64,000 nt of DNA from Plotosus lineatus. Lineage: Eukaryota; Chordata; Actinopteri; Siluriformes; Plotosidae. The position numbers and the translations under genes were made by a program. The DNA lies in contig CM045731.1 in NCBI GenBank assembly GCA_024760905.1, forward strand, positions 25,915,001-25,979,000. Reading direction: 5' to 3'. Under the pieces are notes generated by a model that saw nothing but the letters and a program-made list of their open reading frames with translations, had not been told where the DNA came from and did no database searches. Shown one piece after another: positions 48,195-59,300 of this stretch (its first letter is position 1; the number at the start of each line of letters is the position of its first letter).

Positions 48195-48290
48195 ACCACA
48201 CATTTTTCCTGCTCGTTCAGGAATTGAACCAGCAACCATTTTGCCCCAAAGCTGCTTCTCTAACCATCAGGCCATGGTTGCCCCTAGAAT
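48195..48290 (-). repeat. tRNA-derived fragment
   Basis: On the minus strand GGGCAACCATGGCCTGATGG, TTAGAGAAGCAGCTTTGGGG and GGTTCAATTCCTG resemble A and B boxes of a tRNA-type head. No SINE body follows; it abuts a very long (CA)n tract. Confidence 0.55.
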
Positions 48291-48292
48291 AT

Positions 48293-48293
<1 letters not shown>

Positions 48294-48348
<55 letters not shown>

Positions 48349-48399
48349 AGACACAGACACACACACATAACACACACACACAGAGCGACACACACACAT

Positions 48400-48469
<70 letters not shown>

Positions 48470-48472
48470 CTC
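48294..48472 (+). repeat. (CA)n microsatellite, about 180 bp
   Basis: The longest simple repeat in the window, with interruptions ACAGACACAGAC, CACATAACAC and CAGAGCGACA that divide it into blocks. Confidence 0.97.
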
Positions 48473-49499
48473 TGGGCCATGATTAGATCTGGTCTCAGAT
48501 GTTCCATCACCTTCAGCAACCCTGAGCAAGCACCTGTCAATCAAGCGGGTGTCTCTTATCTTCAGGGAATGGTGTCCGGTTTGGGCCACCTTAAGACTGA
48601 TACAGGAAAGCAAACCTTTTGTTATACAAGCAAGACTACTCTTCTATCATTAGGGACACAACAGCATAGACCACAAATGGACATTTATTAGCATTATTAA
48701 CAGCATAATCTGCTGTTAACAAAAGTTAGCTGCTACCCAACCATGGCCTGCATTGGGGACACAGAGAAGGGATAGACAGTACTGCACTTGTTTTAAGCTT
48801 AAGATCTTTGATGGATGTTCTGTTGCCAGAAATGCAACACATCGTAGGTTGGAGATGACAAAACACATATCAAATGTCAACAAATGCAAAAACACAAAAT
48901 GATCTCTCTCTCTCTCTCTCTCTCTCATTAACCCCCACCCATACTCACATGTCCATTAAGACTCTTTACAGCCGTCCCTGGGCCTCTTTAACACTTTATT
49001 ACTTTACGAACGATGCAGCCCAGAACTACTGCTTTCATACTCCATATATTCACAATACATCCAGTCTCCCACCACAGCCCCACCTCTATCCCCTTTCCAC
49101 CTATTATCCATTATATATTCATTCTGCTCATTCAACTTTACTTTTATAGCTTTTAACAATTCACACTGTCTTGAAGCAGCTTCACAGATACCCTGTTGTA
49201 GCTTTAGATACTTTAGATAATAAAGAAAAGGAGAAGTGTTTCATATTGTGAACATGAGAAAACATCACTGTGATAATGCAGTACATCCACTGCGGGAGGC
49301 GCTGTGGCAGAGCCCAGAAGAAGAGAAAGCTAAAAAGATGAGCATTACAAAAGGTTTACAGTATTTTCAGTTATTGCTGTAAATAGATAACAGTGCATCT
49401 CCATATGGATTCTTTCAGTGTTTTCAGATACTTACTGCACAAGAATATTATGAACCTCTTACTGGTGAAAAGAAATGTTTTACTGTGACACCATAGTCC

Positions 49500-49628
49500 T
49501 GAAATGGCCTGACGAGCTGTCCAGGGTGTACTATGCCCTTGCCCTGAGTTCGTTGAGATGGATACCAACCTCCCTGCAACCTTAAGTAAAATTAAGTGGT
49601 TAAAAAAATGAACAAATGAATGAATGCC
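49500..49628 (+). repeat. SINE tail module copy with GAAT end
   Basis: GACGAGCTGTCCAGGGTGTA, GTTCGTTGAGATGGATACCA and an AATGAATGAATG microsatellite end. In eva1c intron 1. Confidence 0.65.
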
Positions 49629-50259
49629 CCATAGGGTAACAATATAGAGCCCTTTTGTCCTCAGTAAAACATATTCCTAATCAGAAGGGAAAATAAACCC
49701 CTGGTTACAATAACATCAGGGTTTCCTTAAACAGTGTTTGTTTTTCCCCTCAGGACACGTTTACATTTTTTTTGAGCCACGTGGAAGGCACTGTGATTCA
49801 CTGTTTCGCCTAAAATTGTGTGTCTGTCCACAGTCCACAAGTGTGCATGTGGTCCTAGTAAGGCCAGGCTTAGAAAATTCTTTGTTGGCAATGACCTGAT
49901 AAAAAAAGATTCACTCGGGAGGGAGGAATTTTTTTTTTTTTTTTGCCTGTGCAGGCCACCTGGGATTCGTGGGGAATTTTTTTTTCATACATCATGATAT
50001 ATTATGTATGTGATGTTGTAAACACAGTAAAATTAAATAAATATCTTATATTTGATATTTGAAAATAATATCTAATTTGAACATAATCTTATATTTGAAA
50101 TTTGAAACATACTCAGCATTGAAGTTTATTCTTTTAATATTGTAATCAACAGAGTATCAAGGTTTCTTTAATATATCAACTTTTAATATTGCAGTCAACG
50201 TAGTGCCAAAGTCAAATACCTCCTTCACGCTCCGTGCTGTTGCTGGCCGTTTATAATTA

Positions 50260-51009
50260 CCGTATTCGATGAGATAAGCGCCCAGGGCGTGCTTATTACC
50301 ATTGAAGTGGAAAACATGAATAATAACAGAACAGTAAAACAGTTTAACTGGTCTTTGTGTTATTCATTTTGTGGTATCAACCAAATTACTTACATGAAAG
50401 CTGAAAATAAACAGAAAACAGCATAATTAAAAAAAAAAGACCCTTTAATTTTCCCTCCATGTGCTGTTCCTTTAACAAACCCCCCCAGGTAAAATCGAGC
50501 CAATCAACATGAATGTCAACTTTAGCACATTGCACAAGCACATGGCCAGGAACATCTTTAAATGTATGAAGTTAGTGAGCAGGAGAATCGGGTGAAAAAT
50601 ACTCGTCATCACTTTCTGATAAGTCCATATCTGGCTCATCGTTCCATTCATTCAGAGCATCCCATAGTTTTTCTGTAGCAGTTTCTAATGGTTCATCTTG
50701 TTGGACATTTACCAAGAGAACACAGCAAAATATTTTCTTGTTTTTTAAAGTACGGCGGAACAATCAAATGTGTTGTTACTGATGAACATTATAGACATTC
50801 CCAAGTTGCAGGGGGTCTTGAAATACCGTGTAAACTCACTTTTACAGGCAGTGAATGCCTCATTTTACGGTTACAGAGACTGATCGAATCAAATTGCTAA
50901 GTTTGATCAACAATTTTGATACCAGCACACATGGGCAGATATTAGACGTTAGATCAAAAACACTGAGGGGGGCCTTATTGGAGCAGGGTACTGATTACGT
51001 CGAATACGG
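50260..51009 (-). mobile_element. TA-flanked DNA element (CCGTATTNNATG family), copy 2
   Basis: Ends CCGTATTCGATGAGATAAGC and, inverted, CCGTATTCGACGTAATCAGT, flanked by TA. On the minus strand (50763-50572) an ORF ends EKLWDALNEWNDEPDMDL, SESDDEYFSPDSPAH and a stop, near-identical to copy 1. No catalytic domain was seen. Confidence 0.7.
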
Positions 51010-51014
51010 TAACT

Positions 51015-52025
51015 TGTATTTGTTTGCTGCTCAATTTGAAACACATTAATTTACTTATTATTTTCAGGTTGGGACCTTTAATAGTGACAGAGAACAGTAT
51101 TTTTGCCTCATCGTTGTCCCCTTCCAACATGCTTTCCGCCTGTGTTGTTAAGACAGTACTGGCCAATGAGAATCACAAGGCACGGTTGATACTGATTTTG
51201 CTTTGGTCACTTTTTGGTACAGTGTATAATAGGGGACACATGTGTTCTTTCAACACAACCGGCCAATATACTTTTATTTTTTGCATCTGTGAATGCTCAG
51301 ACGGTATTTTTATGTAAAATTTTGGCCCAACCGTCCGTGTTACCACCAACAAAGATATTTTTAAGGCTGGCCTAAGTTAACACATTTCATATGAGATATA
51401 TATCGTTTATATCATTATTATTAGACATTTGTGAGGTCATGGAAATTGTACTGAAGTAAAGTAGTATTATGACTGTCATTTCATTTACATAGACAGGAAC
51501 TTTCAAATAGGTCTAGCACTGGGATCTAATTAGATAATAAACTAGAAGTTCAAGTTAGTCTTCAAGTTAGACACAGCATGCATTTTTTCCAAAGACTCGG
51601 AAGAGGTATGATTTTAAATCTGAATTTCTCCACTAATCACATATGAACTAATGTCATGATAGTAGCAATGCTATTAGTAATACCAAATGTAACCACATCA
51701 TTCAGGAAACATAACTAAACCTATCATTCGGCCCTCTTATAAAACAATATAGATCTGATATTATAAATGCCAGCTGGTGCCACATGAAATATCACTGAAT
51801 GTGTGTGTTCAGTCCACCAGTCATTCTTTCTGTTTTTGTGACTGTTTTTCTCCCTAAATCTAGGTTTGCGCTGGCTTATTAAGACTTATGGGGTGGAAAA
51901 ATTGGACCTAATGAAACCTCTCAAATTAAATAACGAATTACCTTTAATTAAAGACAGTCACGAGTTTCCCTTTACTTCATCACTCAAATTGATGATAAAA
52001 ACAGACTCACATTGGCACCTCCTTG
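51015..52025. other. No gene seen: eva1c intron 1
   Basis: Unique-looking intron sequence between two DNA transposons. Confidence 0.5.
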
Positions 52026-52030
52026 AAGTA

Positions 52031-52456
52031 AAGAACATACAGTGGTACTGTACCTTACGATAGTCCCAGCAAAAGAAAAATCCAGGTTACGAAAAATATT
52101 TTCCAAAATTTTTTGTCTTTGTAACGAAACAAGTTCTCTTTATGAAACGCACCATTCAAACATTAAAACAATGCAAGAGCTGCTCTCCCATTCACTATCT
52201 TCCAACATCCTGCCCTGCTGGCCTCCCATTGGCTAGGAGGGATGACGCAGCTCACTCCCATTGGCTATTATGGAACTGCATCTCCCATAATGCTTTTCGT
52301 GTAAAGGACAGAGTTACTGTTGTTTCATGAGTTTTTTGAGTGTGCTCATTGCAACTTTATTTTTTGACTCAGGCTTTTAACCTTCCATAAACATTTGTAA
52401 GATTATAACTCTGCTAAGAAGACATGGAAAACACACACGCGCGCGCGCACACACAT

Positions 52457-52520
<64 letters not shown>

Positions 52521-52660
52521 ACACGCGTGTGTGATTTCCGGTGCGAGTGAAAAGAAGAAGCGGGCTCGTGGCATGCGGTTGAGTGATATCACAAAGGAAT
52601 ATGGCCAAACCCGTCTACCATCAGTACGATATTGAAGCAGAAGGAGGTCTTAAAAGGTAT
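52031..52660 (+). mobile_element. Tigger-type MITE copy, right end lost
   Basis: Starts CAGTGGTACTGTACCTTACG after TA. It shares AAAATCCAGGTTACGAAAAA and CATCCTGCCCTGCTGGCCTC with the copy at 1187-2394, and GCGGTTGAGTGATATCAC, CAGTACGATATTGAAGCAGA from its HTH relic. A large (CA)n tract (52430-52527) interrupts it. Confidence 0.65.
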
Positions 52661-52821
52661 GCTTTTTTAAAAATTAAAAAGATTGCGATGATTACTATCA
52701 TGGCGCCCAGTGCAGGGGTCACTGACACACACGCACAGGAGTAAACAAATGCTTTCAGGAAGACATTATCCTGCCCTGTCCTCTAACACAGTGGTTCCCG
52801 ACCCTGGTCCTGGACCCTTTT

Positions 52822-52990
52822 AGTGGTGGCTCAGTGGTTAAGGCCCTAGATCAGTGATTCTATCCTCAGTATCACCAAGCTGCCATTGTTGGACACTTGA
52901 ACAGGGCCTTCAACCCTCATTTGCTTAATTGTATATAAATAAATAAATAACAAATGTAAGTCGCTCTGGATAAATGCCATAAATGAAAAG
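52822..52990 (+). mobile_element. V-SINE-like tRNA SINE
   Basis: GGTGGCTCAGTGGTTAAGGC head, ACTTGAACAGGGCCTTCAAC, and tail GTAAGTCGCTCTGGATAAAT then GCCATAAATG, the classic V-SINE/DANA-type end. A hAT-like edge (CAGTGGTTCCCGACCCTGGT) precedes it at 52790. Confidence 0.75.
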
Positions 52991-52994
52991 GTTT

Positions 52995-54225
52995 CTCTGT
53001 TTCCAACACACCTAATTTTACTAATGATCTAATTACCAGCTCTTTATTACTTGGAGTGAGTGTGACAGGGCAGACAAAATACTCAGACAATAAAGGTGCA
53101 ATAGAAAAGTGATTGATGCAAACTGATTTTTTTTTTTTTTTTTTTTGCAAATTTTTAAATTTGTGACTCCACATACAATGGAATATTTTGCCGCGTAAAT
53201 ACGTATATCATGAAAAATTCGTGAGAAAGTTGCGCAACAATTTGCGACTGATGATTCGTGAATAATTTGCGGATGTTTGGTAAAAGAAAAAAGCAAACCT
53301 TTTGTAAATCACTCATGTTTTGCTAGCATTTTGTGCTCAAATTATTCAATTTAAAATGCGTATTAATGGTTATTGTCTTATCTGCACAAACAAAATGCAA
53401 ACAAAATACAAATGATGGCCAAATACGTGAAATATGGTGGATTCCAAGTGTCAAATGTTCAGCATGGAAGTCTCCAATTTGTTGCTTTCCTTGCGAAAAA
53501 ATAAAATAAACGAATTATTTAGAAAGAAATGAGAACTCTGCGACCTTCCCACAACATATTCGGACTGTTTGAGAAGAATCTGACACGTCTTCGCATTGGA
53601 GCCTAGTTTTGCGAAATTCGTGGAAATTTCAAAATTGTTTGGAATTTTTCGCTCCGAGTTCAGAAGCCAGGTGACCAATACCGTGATGACGTGAATGTCG
53701 CAGGACAAATTTGAGAGCATTTTGGGGATGAAAAGTGAAGTTGATATTCACATCAATTGATTTTCTATTGCATCTTCTAGTGTCATCGCTCCCTGACATG
53801 TGCAGGACAGAAGGATCTCCAGGTCCAGGGCTGGGTTCCCCTGCTCTCACCTATCACACGTGACCCTCCTGTTATTGAGCCCATCAGTAATTAATGTCTC
53901 AGGTGTGCACTCTCAGGTACTTCATGAACTGTTGATCATCATTGTGGTTGTGTTTTCCAAAAAAAAAAACAGACGTGTTCTGTTAAAAAAAAAACCTCCA
54001 GTGACCCCACAGACATGTTACCAGGTAACAGACGTCCGATAAAAGATAAAAAAAAAAAAACCGCGCAAAAGTGCGCAACAAAACCTGGCAGCGTTTCCGC
54101 TCTGCTCGTTTGAACTCCACTTTATATGAAAATAAACAAACAAATAAATAAAACATCTCAAGCGGTGTCCGTTCTGAAGGTGTGGCACAGTTTCTAGGTT
54201 TAAAGCACCAAGAATAAAGAATAAA
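52995..54225. other. No gene seen: proximal eva1c intron 1
   Basis: A/T-rich sequence with poly-T (about 53130-53147) and poly-A runs (53960-54060). Short motifs such as AATTCGTGAGAAAG and GATTCGTGAATAATTTGCGG near 53210-53280 hint at an old repeat. The stretch next to the first exon could hold intronic enhancers, but nothing specific is visible. Confidence 0.45.
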
Positions 54226-54229
54226 ATCC

Positions 54230-54430
54230 TGCGCGAGTATGAGCAAACCTGAGAAGTGTGGAGAAGTGTGCGCGAGAGCAGCCAGGCAGGTGAAGCCGAG
54301 CAGGAGCGCGCACTGAGGGGCCACATCCGGGAGGAACATCCTTGGAGCGGCGCGGATCTCGGAGCTCTGCGCGCAGCATCGGCAGCTTCAGGGTGGAAAG
54401 CTGCCGAGCTCCGTGCGCTGTGCGCGTGTG
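54230..54430 (-). promoter_or_regulatory. CpG-rich eva1c promoter / 5' leader
   Basis: CpG and GC content rise sharply here against an AT-rich background, with repeated CGCG and GCGC motifs around 54270-54425. The block covers the eva1c start codon and the sequence just upstream of it on the minus strand. A (GT)n tract (54427-54455) bounds it on the distal side. No clear TATA box was seen. The placement of a transcription start between about 54345 and 54430 is inferred from position and composition only. Confidence 0.55.
54249..54339 (-). CDS. eva1c: eva1c exon 1: start codon and signal peptide
   Basis: This is the first coding exon of the EVA-1 homolog C gene, a single-pass membrane protein with SUEL-type lectin domains. 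EVA-1 proteins are known as heparin-binding co-receptors in axon guidance. The ATG at 54339-54337 opens 30 codons. They begin MFLPDVAPQ, run into a hydrophobic core (ALLLGFTCLAALA) typical of a signal peptide, and end HTSPHFS plus the first base of a Gly codon. A donor CAG|GTTTGC follows at 54248. The exon ends in phase 1 and exon 2 starts with the two bases needed to give ...FSGYL, the same junction as the human protein (FSGYL). The leader is CpG-rich, as expected of a promoter-proximal exon. The signal peptide alone would not identify the gene; the FSG/YL join and matching phase make the assignment strong. Confidence 0.85.
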
Positions 54431-54599
54431 TATGTGTGTGTGTGTGTGTGTGTGTGGTGGTGGGGGGGGCTGTTGTGGGTGCTTCCTCAAGGTCCTAAAC
54501 TCCGCAAATTATCCCAGTGGGGCCAAATCCAAAATCCCAAATTCCCCTTGTGCAGGGGGTGGAGTCAGGTCTCGTATAGCTCCTCCTACCAGCAGTAAA

Positions 54600-54916
54600 A
54601 AGCTAAGGAAAATGCAGCAAAAACAAGGCCAATTATGCACAAAAAAACCCTAAACAAACACAAAACAAACAAAAAAACAACCCAAAGCCTCCCATCAAAA
54701 CTACTTACATTTTTGTGAGGTGCGCATCTACGTGCTGTATGTGTGTGTATTTATGTTTTATTTACATCTTATGCATTATTTTAAATGTTTAATTGTTGTT
54801 ATAAGCATTTATAGCATTGAATATGTATTTATTGATATTATATACACATACATGTACGTATTCATCAGTCGGAGGGATCTCGGTCCCAATTAACCGCGGA
54901 AGGTGAGGGATCCCTG
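54600..54916 (-). mobile_element. GGGATCCCTCAC-family MITE, partial
   Basis: The terminus GGTGAGGGATCCCTG at 54902-54916 abuts TA. The interior (TCTTATGCATTATTTTAAAT, ATTCATCAGTCGGAGGGATC) matches other members. The distal end is missing near 54600, just upstream of the eva1c promoter. Confidence 0.7.
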
Positions 54917-55233
54917 TACCAAACTTCATAATAAAAGCAATCAGTTTCCTGTTTACTCAGTTGCACCTTTGATGATGTATGCGATCATCGCAAGTAAATG
55001 TTTTACAATCACATTGTATCTGGTGTAGGGTGGTATAGTGTCTTATGGGGAAGCACGTCCGCCTCACATCAAGAAGGTACTTGGTTTGATTCCCAGCTCG
55101 GGTGTTTCTGTATGGAGTTTGCATGTTCTTCTCCTTGTGTTTGCGTGGGTTTCCTTTGCGTACTCTGGTTTCCCCCACAGTCCAAAAAACAATAGGCGCA
55201 ATGGATTAATTGGCTGTTCCAAATAACCTTTAA

Positions 55234-56053
55234 AGGGTACCTGTCGTGAAAGCGCTCATATACCTAATTTGATGTATTGTGTATATCTAGTGACAATACA
55301 CCTATAAGGTGTTTATTATATTCTCTCATATACGGATATATATATACGCATATATACGGCTTCACTAACATCAAGCTTCAGAGCACAGGAGTTTTAAAAC
55401 GATGCATTTGAAGTGACGTCATATTGTTGACAAAGCCTGGACCGGAACTGCGAGATTGCAATATAAACGTAAGGCTATATACCTGACATATACAACACAA
55501 ACTCACGGAAACTTGGAAAAAACAGACCTTATGGTATTTTTGTTTTTAAACCATGGACGAAGACAATTTCCTAGAAGGATTAGAAGGTTATTTATATGAA
55601 CCACTGAAGAAAGACTATCCACATTTAGTGAAATCGGACCAGGAAAGTGACGACTCAGAGGACGATATTGGAGAGTCGGCAGAAGCTCTTACATGGGAAA
55701 ATCGTAACAAACAACCAGCAAATATTTGTTGCTCTTGTGGAAAATGTGTGCGTCAAAAAAACGATCAGGAGTGCTATTGTTGTAAAGAACATGAATTGCT
55801 TGAGGAAAATATACTGACATTCTGCAATTGGTGATACGACTGTCAATGATGTTATGTCACAATGACCTTTAACCCCGGTGAAAAGAAGCCAGCATGTCCG
55901 CGCGCTCAACCTTCGTGAGCAAGGAATGTCATACAGAAGAAAAGGAAATGTGGACTTATACATAACTTATCAACATCACGCGATTTTTAAAAGTTAATAA
56001 TAAAGTATAGTGGATATTTTTTGAATGCTGTAAATTTTGGGTACAGGTACCCT
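55234..56053 (+). mobile_element. Kolobok-like TTAA DNA transposon, 820 bp, non-autonomous
   Basis: The element is bounded by AGGGTACCTGT and its exact inverse ACAGGTACCCT. TTAA is duplicated on each side (55230-55233 and 56054-56057). TTAA duplication with purine-starting termini is the signature of the Kolobok superfamily (piggyBac also uses TTAA but starts CCC). It sits inside a copy of the tRNA-like repeat described at 55024-56200: removing the element and one TTAA restores that repeat. There is no transposase, only a short ORF. Clean termini and target site suggest recent insertion. Confidence 0.75.
55553..55834 (+). CDS. Transposon-carried ORF resembling the P2X7 cytoplasmic Cys-rich domain
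   Basis: A 93-aa ORF starts ACCATGG (good Kozak context). It has an acidic first half (SDQESDDSEDDIGESAE) and then NICCSCGKCVRQKND-QECY with CCKEHELLEE. The pattern CxCGxC...ECxCCxE matches the start of the zinc-binding cytoplasmic domain of P2X7 receptors, which fish genomes also carry in many receptor-free proteins. Past the stop, a second frame (about 55867-55995) reads RALNLREQGMSYRRKGN then DLYITYQH, resembling the next block of that domain. The ORF therefore looks like a truncated, frameshifted relic of a longer protein. It lies wholly inside the TTAA element. Host function is not implied. Confidence 0.55.
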   Translation: MDEDNFLEGLEGYLYEPLKKDYPHLVKSDQESDDSEDDIGESAEALTWENRNKQPANICCSCGKCVRQKNDQECYCCKEHELLEENILTFCNW

Positions 56054-56242
56054 TTAAATGTGAGTATGAATGGCTGTGTGAGTGTCAGCCCTGCGATGGC
56101 CGGGGTATACCCTGTCCTCACCCAAAGTCAGCTGAGATGGGCTCCAGCCTCCCCATGACCCTAATTAAAATTAAGCGATGAAGAAAATGAATGAATGAAT
56201 GTATCTGGTATTACAGAGATGAGGATTCATTCTAGGAATAAG

Positions 56243-56545
56243 GTTAAAGGCTTTTTACACCCAAGACAAGTGGCTCATCAGGCCGGTGCTTATCCCCGGT
56301 TTCGACAGCATGAAGCAACTAGGAGTACAACGCCTCCCAGATGGGACGCTAGTCAATCACAGGTTACCTCCCAGTATATTTTTACTGGTACCCATTTACA
56401 CTGCTGGGTGAGCAGAAGCACAATTGTGGTTGAGACCTTGCCCAGGGGTCTTAGCACAGTGCAGGGGTCTAACTGGGATTTGAACACACAACCTCCTGAT
56501 CATGAGTGCAGCACCCTGACCACTACACCACCGGCCCCACTCATT
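56243..56545 (-). mobile_element. SINE2, second copy
   Basis: This is the reverse of the 8453 copy: GGCTTTTTACACCCAAGACA at the left, then TTTTTACTGGTACCCATTTA and GACCACTACACCACCGGCCC at the head. Confidence 0.85.
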
Positions 56546-57113
56546 CTAGGAATGCAGAGAATGAATTGCTCACTAGGTACTGTGATGCGAAGTGTCTCGC
56601 TAGCTGCGCTCGTGCTCCGGGGTATTGTCAGCGTTACCATCGCTTCCGTTGGTTCCGGCTAATTTATTATTAATTTATTATTAGGTTCCTGAGAAACACA
56701 CTTTCCAGTCAACATCGTCCACATTACCCTTGTCTCATTTTTTGTTAAAAGTCAAAGGAGATAGTTGAAGGTCACCAAAATCCCCAGTGTTCAATGTTAC
56801 GGCAATGTTGGTTATAAAACCTATTTAAATTTTTAAATTAACACATTTGTCTACATTTGTGCCACTTTACATATAAATTTACATATGGATTTTTAAGATC
56901 TACAAAGTGTGAGGTTAACCCAATTACGACATTTAAAATTTCATAACCTTCTTTATATTTCTCCAAAAGTAATAGATCTGTGTCATTTTGCAGGTTTTTC
57001 AAGATAATTGTAATGATGTCAAGAGACGTGGTATAAAACTCAACCTTCAAAACACTCGCTTTTTGTTTTTCTTCCTTCTTGGCAAAAATGTAAACTGTTT
57101 ATCCATCTTTACA

Positions 57114-57415
57114 GTTGCACAGTGGTTAGCACGTCCACCACACAGCAAGAAGTCCCAGGCTCGATTCTTGGTGTGTCGTTTCCATTTCCTCCCTGCTCTT
57201 GCACCAGTCAAAAAACATGCACGGTAAGCTAATTGGCGGTTCCATATCACCGCTAGCAGTGCATGTTTGGGTGAATACAGTACTTGTATGTATGTTAGCC
57301 CAGCATTGGTATGGTGAGCTGTTCTGGGTGTACCAGGCTCTCACCCAGAATCGGCTGAGATGGGCGTCAGCTCCTCCATGATTCTAAGGAATACGCATCA
57401 TAAAAAATGAATGAA
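57114..57415 (+). mobile_element. tRNA-like SINE family copy
   Basis: GCACAGTGGTTAGCACGTCC head, CACACAGCAAGAAGTCCCAG, GTAAGCTAATTGGCGGTTCC, tail CGGCTGAGATGGGCGTCAGC and GAATGAATA end. Confidence 0.7.
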
Positions 57416-57774
57416 TATTCCATGTTTACTTGTAATGTTGATAATGTGTGTTTTATTGTAATTTATTCCTTTTTGCTGATTTATAAAGTAGGTTTGGGAC
57501 TTTTTGCCTGTCAGAAGAGTTATACAATTAATACTTACTTTCTGATACCTCTTACTTAATCACAAGGAACAAATTTTAATTTCAGTTCATTTTCCATGCC
57601 ACTTTATCCTGTTTAGGATCTCGGTAAAGCTGGAGCTCAATCCAAACAACCCTGGGCAAAGACAGGCTCCATGTTAAACTGCTTGCCAACCGAGTGCAGG
57701 GTCAACACTCACACACAGCTATTCACACTGATATTGACAACTAGAAGAAATTTGGGACAACAAATTAGCCTAAT

Positions 57775-57965
57775 GGGGCAGTGATGGCCTAGTGTTAAGG
57801 TGCAGGATTGCTGATCTCATGGTTGGGGGTTCAAGCCCCACTGTCAATGGTTTGTTACTGCTGTTGTCCCCTGGTGCAGCTACCTGGGTCTCTCATGTGG
57901 TGAGAGGTTCATTTAAACGATCCATTGTTGACTTTCATCTAGAGTAGCTCTATAGCCATCAGTGT
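57775..57965 (+). mobile_element. SINE1-related diverged copy
   Basis: Head GGGGCAGTGATGGCCTAGTG, B box GGTTCAAGCCCCAC and body TGGTGAGAGGTTCATTTAAA are recognisable. It joins a GTCCAGGGTGTACTCTGCCT tail module at 57985-58085. Confidence 0.7.
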
Positions 57966-58335
57966 TTTTCTGAACTATGATGGACTGGTATGCTGTCCAG
58001 GGTGTACTCTGCCTCCACCCAGAGTTGGCTGAAGTGGGTGCCACCCTTATTGGAATTAATCAGTTCAGAAAACGAATGAATGAATTGTGTATGAAGGATG
58101 ACTTTCTGATTATCTATTGTTAAAAGCACAGGATCATGTTCTGCTCCACCCTCGGCTGTTTGGTTCTGTATTAAGAGGCTCCCAAACATTCATATACAGT
58201 GATTAAAATAAACTACTTCATTCTAAGTCAAATTTGATTGTTTCTGTCAAAATATTTTACGAGCCATGAAGTCTTAGGTTTGCTGTATCAGCAGCTGACT
58301 CAGTGATAAGATGCCCAACACATAAATCTAAATTA

Positions 58336-58777
58336 CAGGGATCCCTCACTTTCTGCGGTTAATTAGGACCGAGACGCCCCGTGACCGCCGATTTCCACGA
58401 AGTAGGATTGAATCTCCCTGACTGATGTATACGTACAGTGTATGTGTATATAATATCAATAAAAAATATTCAACACTATCAATGCTTATAATAACAATTA
58501 AACATTCCAAACTAATGCATAACATATAAATAAAATATAAATACACACACATACAGATGCGCATACGCGCACTCAGATGCGCGTCACATAAAAATGTAAT
58601 TGGTTTTATGGGGGGGGGGGTTGTTTTTGTATGTTTGTTTTTTGTTTTGTTTTTTTGAATAATTGGCCTTGTTTTGGGGCATTTTCCTTATTTTTTGTTT
58701 TTTTTATGAATATTTTTGAAAAATCCACGATGCACTGAAGCCATAGAAACTGAAGCACGAAGTAGCGAGGGATTACC
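58336..58777 (+). mobile_element. GGGATCCCTCAC-family MITE, about 440 bp
   Basis: Starts CAGGGATCCCTCACTTTCTG after TA and ends ACGAAGTAGCGAGGGATTAC. A G-run (58611-58620) and T-rich segments lie inside. Confidence 0.75.
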
Positions 58778-58984
58778 CAATTAATAAACCTCTGATTTAA
58801 ATACATTTAAAAGTATGAGCCCTGTTGTAATGACAATCATCTAAAATCCATGGCAGACGAATAACAAACAAGTCTGGTAGTGGCAATGGAGAAATAGAAC
58901 TGAAACCTGCTAACATAGAGGAAAAACCTTTCTTTGTTAACTCAACGTCGATTTAAAGAACGCTGGAGGTTGACTGTTTATGTT

Positions 58985-59300
58985 CGCGGTGGCACAGTGG
59001 CAGTGTGGTTAGCACATCTGCCTCACACCAAGAAGTTCCTGGGTTCAATTCCCAGCTCGGGTGTTTCTGTGTGGCGTTAGTATGTTCTTCTCCCTGTGTT
59101 TGTGTAGGTTGTCTCTGGGTACTCTGGTTTCCTCCCACAGTCCAAAAACATGCACAGTATGTTTATTGGCTGTTCCACATCACACCTACAAGTGATACCC
59201 ACAGGGGAAGTCCTGCCCTTGCCCAAAGTCAGCTGAGATGCATGCCAGCCTCCCTATGACCCTAATTAGGATTAAGCAGTTCAGAAAAGAACAATAAAGA
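58985..59300 (+). mobile_element. tRNA-like SINE family copy
   Basis: GCGGTGGCACAGTGGCAGTG head, B box GGGTTCAATTCCCAG, GTATGTTCTTCTCCCTGTGT, tail AGTCAGCTGAGATGCATGCC and ATTAGGATTAAGCAG. Confidence 0.75.

Larger units (their letters stand above)
55024..56200 (+). repeat. tRNA-like SINE (GGTGGCGTAGTGGTTAGCAC family), split by Kolobok-like element
   Basis: The left part (55024-55233) has the head (GTTTGATTCCCAGCTCGG box B-like) and middle module. The right part (56058-56200) resumes with the tail (GTCAGCTGAGATGGG...CTAATTAAAATTAAGCG, then a GAAT microsatellite). The TTAA element at 55234-56053 separates them. Confidence 0.7.

Noticed and set aside
48284..48613. Long ORFs of Cys-Val or His-Thr repeats across (CA)n/(GT)n tracts here and at many other sites
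   Set aside because: They are translations of dinucleotide microsatellites, open only because CA/GT repeats contain no stop codons.
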